Source of the DNA: Enoplolaimus lenunculus
Lineage: Eukaryota; Nematoda; Enoplea; Enoplida; Thoracostomopsidae
Length of the DNA: 64,000 nucleotides
Direction of reading: 5' to 3'
NCBI GenBank assembly: GCA_030248215.1
Contig: JASANG010002205.1
Location: forward strand, 62,001-126,000
The notes under the pieces are model-generated. The model did not search any database. It saw only the letters and a list, made by a program, of their open reading frames with translations, and was not told the DNA's origin. This document shows positions 27,601-36,600 of the stretch, piece after piece (within the stretch, counting starts at the first letter, position 1; each line of letters begins with the position of its first letter). A program made the translations under genes and the position numbers.

Positions 27601-30600
27601 TTACCGCTTAAGCTTTTGATGAACGGCAAAAAAACGTTTAATTCAACGGATAGTTGCAATACCGGATGTATATCAGTAACCAAGTTTGGCTTAGGGCGGT
27701 TTCAAAATAAATAACAGTCCGTAACGGAAAAACACGAAGTGGTACCCTTTGGAGAGGCCAAATAAATATCAGTCCCCCTCTTATTCGGGTCACTACAGTA
27801 TGCGTAAAATACTATTCGAGTCTGTTTCTTTCACCTTTAGCATTAATTCTACTGAGTTAATTAATCAACTCATATAGCGGGGTAATTATTTCTGAATTAA
27901 TAACAGTAAACAGAGTTACAAGTGGGTCATACGGGTTAAGTGACTTTTCCGTTGTACAAAGTAGTCTTTAAGTGGTATTCTGCTAAATTTTTAAGTAAAA
28001 AACGCCGACGGAACTCAAATTTGTTACAACCAGAGACGCACAGTAATATTGGTAAAAGCAGGTCGAGGACGTTGAATGCCACTCAAGACTGATCTTGAGA
28101 AATAGATAATTCAATCTGGGTTGAATGATATGTGGTCCCATGATCCGTGTAACCCACGACCCATGTTAGCAGTTATGTCACGTAATCTCAACAAGTGTTC
28201 CCGGTTATCACTCCAGCCGACGTTCGTTCAAAATGCTACTTATTAGGGGTGACATTATTAAGGGAAGTTATGAGAAGCGAAAAAAACGTCACAATTGGAC
28301 CATAAACCGGAAAGAGCTGTTGAGAATATGTGGCATAACTGCTAACATGGGTCGTGGGTCGCATGGATCATGGACCACTACCTAGACGTCGCGGTGGGTC
28401 ATGGTTTACATATCGTGACTCATCTTCAGCTCTGACAGTAAACATTAACTCGCTCTGAGTTGATTAGATGCCAGGTGAGTTGATTAATTAACTCAGACTT
28501 TAACCCTTTCTCACATGAATATTTTGTATTTTTCCTGAGACCTACTTTTACGCTTGGATTAGAACTCCAGTGACTGGAGTGGGAGGCGTATGCCATCACC
28601 ACTCACCTATAGGAGCTTGACGATCGAGCCCGAGGAGGCTCTCACGTCTTGTGGTGATTTAGTACTATGTATACGTGCTGCAATTGTTCAACACGGTGCG
28701 ATATATATTATTTAACGTATATACACTGCGCTAAGTTGCCTATAGGCAACTCAATGTGAGAAGGGGTTAATGAATTAAGCCAGTCCGAGTTAAAGCTTAC
28801 AACTCAGCGGCCTGAACTGATTCAACTGATTCGCAGTTAAAATCAATTCAAGGGTGTATTTAACAATGCTTGTGTGTCATTTCTAGGAGTGTACAGAAGG
28901 GGAATTGATGCGAAAAGACTTAACCGAAAACAATCGAACGTTCAGTATGGCAGAAAATGAACAAATGGAAAATTTGCTTGATTCATGCGAACCGAAATAT
29001 TCCTCGTTTGCAAAGTATTGCTGCTATTTTCATTTCTTTTCATTGGTTCAATATTTTACTGTTAACTTGAGCACCCCTCAAGGTGTGAAATCAGAACCAA
29101 GTATAATACGGTGTCGAGTACATTTTCCTCGGTGTTCGCCTAGGTGTATCATCATATCGTGAAGCTTTCAAAATACCTTAATTACCTTTAAGGCATCTTA
29201 AAACTTCTAATATGTTGGTTGTCAGTCTAGGTTGGAACCGGCACTACAGACCATTTTACTAAGCAGCTGGAAAAGCGTGTCACGAATGGTGTCGAACTAG
29301 CGTCCTTCTGCGTGTCAGGCAGACGCTGTCACCACTGCGCCACGTTGCCCGCCTGTCCCTGGTACGTAGGTGGAGGCTAAACCAGTATCAGTAAAAATGG
29401 TGGAGCGAATATGAAAATTTTGCGCTCAAGTTGCTTTTAGCTTATCTAACTCGCTGTAAACACTATTTTGGGCTGCGTTTGGTATAGTAGACTTACAACG
29501 ATTCAAACTGAAAGAACGTCAATTTTACTGAATGGACAGGCAATACAATGTTTGGCACATACTCAATTATTTCTATAGTTCGACTGCTTAATATGTAAAT
29601 AGCAATGATGTCAAATTCGTTTTCAGTTATCACAGTGAGTTATAGAAAAGTTCTACTTCGCATAACTCACTTCTTCAATTTATAAAACAATTTGGTACTG
29701 GATTTTGAATAAAGATAACTTTTTTCTCGATTTTGAGATAAAATTATTTTTGCCGCATATCCAAGGTAAAATTTATGTTTTGCTTAGTGGCGGACATCGC
29801 ACCGGAACCGTCCAAAACTTCGGAACGGTTTGATCCACTGAATGTAGCGATGCGATCCACGTCCGGTTCAGGTTGGGACGGCTTCGGTCTAGTAAGGTCC
29901 AATATATTAGTATTAGGTAATGGCCGGTGATGTTGTTTAAATTTCAATCCATTCCATAGTTTAAAACAGTAAATTTTGTAAGCAAAATATTGGCAAAGTT
30001 TGTAGTTCCGTTTTAAAAGAAATCTGGAGATATTTTACTTTCTCAACAACTGCATTACGCACAGGTCATAACTGCAAAATTGCAATTGTTCAATAGTATA
30101 GCTAGCGATGTATAAGAACACCAATCCACTTCAGAATGAGACCGCAGACCGCCTGGATACTTAGGATCCGGTCCACATCCGTCTATCCAAATGAGTTGTG
30201 TCTCAAATGCTTTCTGTACCCAAAAGTCTTAAAAGTAAAAATAATGTAGTGAACCAACTTGTGGAAAATGGCAGGCATAACTTAAAGCTATGTGGTCCAA
30301 CAAACTGGAGCTGGAATGAAAATTATATTACAATCCAGATTCCAATAGTGAGGTGGGTTTTTTCTGGAGAGACGAAATAAATATCAGTCTACACCTCACA
30401 GTCAGGTCACTTATAGGCTTGTCATTACGCCGAAGCTTAGGCTTAGGCTATGGGATATACTTAGACTACTACGCCCCTGAAAGTTACATTGGCCGTAACT
30501 TCTAAGAGCTGTCGGTAATAAATCTCTTATATTTAACACACGTGCTTGAAATTAAAAATTATCAACTACACACAGCCGTAGTTTAACCTTAAATATATGA

Positions 30601-33600
30601 AGTGAAATATTTCTGGTTATTCTAGTCTATTCATCACAGTGGAAACGCTGTTTTGGTCAATATTTGGCTTGATTGATTTGGATCATTTGCAATTGAAAGA
30701 ACCTCATGTGATCACTGAATGGGCTGGAAAGTCTATGTTCGGATCATACGGAATTATTTCGATTGTAGTACTTTTGAATATGCTCATTGCGATGATGTCA
30801 AATTCTTATCAGTATATTTCAGTAAGTTGATCTAAAAAGGGGGTTTTATTAGTTGAAATAATACAGCATATTCCTCTTGGATAAGTGTACGCAACTGAGA
30901 ACATTTTGTGTTGGAAACAATTGAACCAACAGCGGATGATATCCACCTCGTAGAAGAGTACGCAACTGTGTACAAACTGTGTACAAAAAGCGTACCCAGT
31001 GCACGTTGCGTTTTTTGGGTTTTTCTGATATCTTGGAACTGGGTTAAATTGGCTTGAATTGACGAAAATCAACAATAATTTGTGGGCAATTAAACGCCCC
31101 GCTTATATATTCTTGACCAAATCATGCCTATTTTCACAAATATATATGTATTAAATGCGCCAATTTACCATCTCCTCCTAATCAGGGGCGGCCTGGCTAA
31201 AATGCAATGCGCATTGGTACATTTTGTGCCATGCACTAGGCTCGTAAAGTTGCATACTCTTCTTCCATGACAACGCTTTTACGTTACTGGCGACTGCGAT
31301 GAATGCCGTGGTGACGGGATTTATTTTAATTTCCAGAAAAGTAAAAATCGAATATCTCTTACCATGTTCGTGCAATTCTCATAGTATAGTATTTTCATTT
31401 TTCTTCAAAAAAGACGGTCGGTATTATATTTTTAAATTTTAAATTAATGTTTGAAAAAATATGTATGCTTGACGTTCAGTTTTAAAAATACTGCTTATTT
31501 GTCTTCTTCAAGTAGTACACCGAATGAAAATTTGGCATTCGCCCACCTTCTCTTGGGGAACACAGTATTTTGGTCTATCTTATAGAATCGTAATTTACCT
31601 TAGACGCGTTTTGATGTCAAACAGTGGTCAACGAATTAAGTATAAACTCAACACAGGCAATATGTAATTGGTTTACTGGACTAATCAGCGTCGCATATCA
31701 TATCAAAACGATGCTATTCATGCTCACGCATAGCTTACTACCCGTCGAATCTATGACGAACCGATAAAATTGAATTCAATATTAACTCCCCTGAAAATTA
31801 ACTCTCCAATCAATGTTGTATATATAATTTTGACTCCCCCCAGTTAATATTATGTATAAAAATATATAAACTCATTTATCCAATCAGAGATCATTCTCGT
31901 ACCGACCGAAAAGAGTTTGCATCAAAGGACGAGATCCCTGAGGCATCCGCAGTACGAATCTGCACAGAATATTGAACAACCAACAAATTGAGCGTGTTTT
32001 GTTGTTTCAGAATCAAGCCGACGTAGAATGGAAATTCGCACGAAGTAAACTTTGGATAGAATATTTTGAAGAGGGCGCAACGATGCCACCCCCGTTCAAT
32101 ATTATTCCGTCACCGAAAACCATTTACAACTTAATCATGTATTTGTGGGAGTTGAGCCCGTGCGCAAAACAAAGCAATGCTGCAAAGCACAAAAGTATGA
32201 GGGTAAGAATGATTTGTCAGTTGAAATATTCAACCAAGCGACTTATTTACGGCCAGACGCGCGCATTAGGGTTGCGGTATACTGGACGACCGGCACCTCC
32301 GTCACCGTGCGTCACCAGTCCGGTGCCGTTCGTCACTGTGTGTCCCCGTACGGCGCCGTTCGTCACTGTGCGTCCCCGTACGGTGCCGTTCGTCACTGTG
32401 CGTCAACGTACGGCGCCGTTCGTCACTGTGCGTCACCATACGTTGTCGTACTTGAGTTATTTTCGTACGATACCGCACGATGACGCACAGCGCCGCACGA
32501 TACCGTGCGGACGGTATCGTGCGGACGGTACCGTGCGGGCGATGGACGGCGCCGGACGGCGCCACACGTGAACAAAAGTATGGACCAATCCATAGTTAAC
32601 AAGATTTTAGTCTTAAATTCTGATACGGTACAAATTTTGGTGCTAAAAATTGCAATTGCAAATTTTGTTCTATGCCATATCATTGCATAATTGCACAGTG
32701 ATGTGAATCCACAAATATATTGATGCACGAAAACTCACGAGCGTAGCGATCGAGAAGCCAAATACAAATTAAGTAATTTGTGCGATAGTCAGACCACAAT
32801 ATTTTTCATGAACTGTTTATACGTTTTAGCTCGAATGCAAAATTTTCTGACAGCAAAAATGATGAGCAAAATGTTTGCAACAAATCGCAGTTTATTTTTT
32901 GATAAAATTTTAATTTCATACATTTTAGCTGCAAAACATACTTCGGGCGGTGAGCGATCGGGAAAAGCTTTATAAGGTTTGTTGAATATTAAAGCATATT
33001 TATTATTTGTTTCGTATGAAAACTATTATAAATACCTTTCACGCTATTAAGGTTGAAATTAATAGTAAACTATCTGAAAGGAAATGCATTAAGTGTAGCA
33101 ATTTTTTGAATTTGACATTGCGAACCTAACGATATTTGAATTGAACACAACGTTTTCGAGTTGTGCTGTACTCGCCGCGCGCCATCGCACGACGCCTTGC
33201 ATCAGGTCAAAAATTTATTTTGTACGAGGCTCAAGGCGGCGGACTGAAATAAAATATAACGCAATACTTCTTTCAGAAAGAAATTGCTGGCAAATATTTG
33301 CATGCGATACTTTTTTTGCAGGTTGCTGAAAATTCTAAAGGTGTAGTAACAAAGAAACCCATTTCACTTTACAATTATACCCACATAAAAATTGTGAAAA
33401 GACCTAAACTTTTGGCCGTACGTATATCAAACATCACGTTTGTCTATCTGTCCGAGAAAAGCGTACACAAACCATATTGCTGAGAGTGGCAATAGTAAAA
33501 TTAGGTGTTACCAAGTGTATGACGGCCCAAAGTTGAAAATCAGTCACAATAGGCAATCCATGCTTTTACCATGACCCGTGGTTAGATGACCCATATTACT

Positions 33601-36600
33601 CACAACCCTTGGCATTGGATGTTTTATCGGCTCAATTTGACAAGTTCTTATAATATTCTAAACAGCCACACAAAGCCTACGTTGTCTTCAGATTTAATAT
33701 CCAATTATGCTGGAATTTTATTATATTCGATGCTGGAACAACGTTCAAATTCTGAACAAAAACGCCTGAACTATATCAACTCCCGAAGCTGTGGGTCACA
33801 TGGGCCAAACTTGTGACGTATGACACGCATTGTGACCCATCTAAAATCTTAAAAACTTTAACCCCCAAGGGAAATGGACTAAGTTTGATCCAACTGACCC
33901 GTCAAAATTTGCCGACAAACTTGACGCATAACCAACGAACCTTTCTTACTTCGAAGCGGTTTCAATGTTAATGTTACATGTTGGTTAGCAGCATGAAAAT
34001 TGTAATTTTCAGAAAGTAATGGACAACCTTGTCAAACGGTACATTGCTTATGTTCAACGCCAGAAACAAAACTCAGAGGGGGTCAGCGAGGACGATGTGA
34101 ACGAAATCAAACAAGACATTAGTGCATTTCGCTACGAGTTGCTTGAGATTCTTAAACGCAACCGGTTTGACACAGGGCATGCAGCGATCGGTCAACGAGG
34201 CAAAGGTATCGCTATTGTTGGGTTTTGCGTACTGTAGTGACCTGAATAATAGGGGAAGGAAATAAATTATAATGTTCTTTTTAGAGTTTTAATCATTGAG
34301 TCTATATGTACCGGGTGTTTCAGTAGTAACTACCCACTGTTTGATGCTAACTATCGGTTGACTGGGCAGAGGTAGATCGCCTGTTTTTTGTATAATTATA
34401 GACAAGTATTAAAAGTTTACTTACATTACGACGAGAGATCTCAGAACAGCTCCGTCTGTGCACCCCCAAGCTGAATGCATTTCTCCAGTCGGGATGGTAC
34501 AGATCGGCAAACTTTGGCGCATAAGTCCACTGGAATATAAAAACAATTATGGCGATTAACATGACAATTGAGCTTGAAAACCGCCTCGTCGGTCCACAAA
34601 ATGCGATCAAGGTCCAACGCACTGCTTTCCACCATGTCCATAAATGTCTGACAAAACTGGACTCTGCGATCGAAATCATCATCATTGAGTCCATCGATAA
34701 CGCGTGGCCGAAAAGACTTCAAGTTAAGCTCCTTGTAATGGCGCTAAACGAAAGTATGAGGAACACCCAGCTGGAGTGAAGCCCTTCGAGTTGACTTCTG
34801 GGGGCTCCTGGATACCGCAGCACTTAATGCAGCTCTCTGGACCTCACTTGTGGCAGTCTTTGGACGACCCGCCCTCAGCCGTTCCGCTACACTACCAGTG
34901 TCCTCGAATCGGGAAATAATATCAGCCATCGTCTTGCGAGTAGGAGATATTGAGTCGAAATGATTTTTCCACGGGCGTGAGACTTCGGCATAATTTCCGC
35001 ATTTATAGTAAAGTTTTACCACACAGAGTTTTTCAGGAAGAGATCGTCGTGGGGAATCCATGGTATTTTGTCTTTACCTGCGCCAGACTTTACTTTTAAG
35101 GCGCAAAACATACGATATTGTCTGTTTTACTTCCGGTCAGTTGCTGTCCGATGCTTTACTTAGTTCAGTTTGAAATTTTGTTGATTCTAGTAAACTATCG
35201 TGGGTAAGGTTCGTTGAAGCTATATATAACGTAAAACTTCATTGAAGTGCAAAGCACCTGCAATCTTTAAAATACTGGCTTAACTTCAGGTGCGGCTTAA
35301 AGGTGTGTCACTGGCATATGCGTGGGTAAAGCGCGGGTCGGATAAAAACCTTACCTACATCCAATTCTGCCGGTCACTAGGCTATATATAATTGATACAC
35401 GCATAGAATACGCTAAGAGCAACACAAAGTTGACTGTGTACGCAAAATAAAAATATTAAACAAAACGCAGCGTTTAGCAATTTTAAGCCGACGTTTAGTA
35501 TAAAATCTTCACAGGACGTGAAAGTCGTCTGAAGCACGAATGTCAACCTGCAATAGTCCCGCGGTAATGGCAAACAACGCCTTTGATCCGAGAACCACCG
35601 GTTCAAACTTAAGAATGAAATAAAATCTCAGTGGAAAAAAGTTAAACATATTTAGAAACGTTTTGCAATTTGAAGCAATGTTACAAATGAATCAGAAACA
35701 AGAAGACTCAAGCACGAATTCATGAGAAATCAGTCAACTTTACGTTCGGTTGAATTTCTTTGCAACTAAAATTAGCATTTTTCTTCACAGCGTCAACTGT
35801 TTGTGTAGATCGTAATTTCGACAGAAACGTTAGGCATATACTTCAACTCGCTGCAAAATTTTTGTTTCAGTATTCTTTAACAGACTGTCCATCTTAGTTA
35901 TAGAAGCCTGCCGACTGCGAGACACAAGACCATGCAACCAAGACACTTAATAGAGTTTATATTTCGGCTTACGTTTTGGCTTAAGTTTAACCTTGAGGTT
36001 TAGCAGACAGGCCGTTAACATGGCCCAAAAGACTAGTCCCAACTACACAAACGTATGAAAAAATATCTATTTCAGCTCGAAATAAGAAAAAGTGCGCGAT
36101 GGCCGAACGAAGGCTGATGAAAAGTTTTCCAAGCGGCCTTGAAACGCTGCCGGAGCAAAGTTCAACACAAGGTTTTGATCAGCAGCCAACTAGCGGTGCT
36201 AACAGCAACTCAACAACTAAACAAGATCATGTGATTAGGTTAGGTAACTCAAAACCTAATCATACAAATACCGTTGATGACAAATCGGTACCAGTAACGA
36301 AAAAGTTCAAATTTGATAGCGGAAAGTCTGGAAGATCTGTGAATATAGGAAATAAGCACGAATTCGACATTGAAAATGAGACGACGTTCAAAACAAAGCT
36401 ACCAAAATTGACTCGCAAGTTATTACTAATGAAACAGTTTGGCCGACGTGTACCGCGTGTTTTCGGCGGCAATGCGCATACGTCTACATCAAAGCAGCCG
36501 TCTCAACCGAACGGCTCCCAGAAAAAAATTTCGCGAGCTCATTGTGAGCATACAACCCCTACAATGTGTCCGAAACAGTCTGGACTAATCGAGTCAGTAT

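Larger units (their letters stand above)
27845..28860. repeat. GAGTTGATT-family element broken by two later insertions
   Basis: Family pieces at 27845-27920, 28440-28498 and 28774-28860 flank a foldback element (28131-28377) and a TTAA-flanked element (28499-28773), giving a readable nesting order. Confidence 0.6.

Noticed and set aside
30925-31270. Another F2 element
   Set aside because: Ends and core are only faintly similar; too diverged to annotate.
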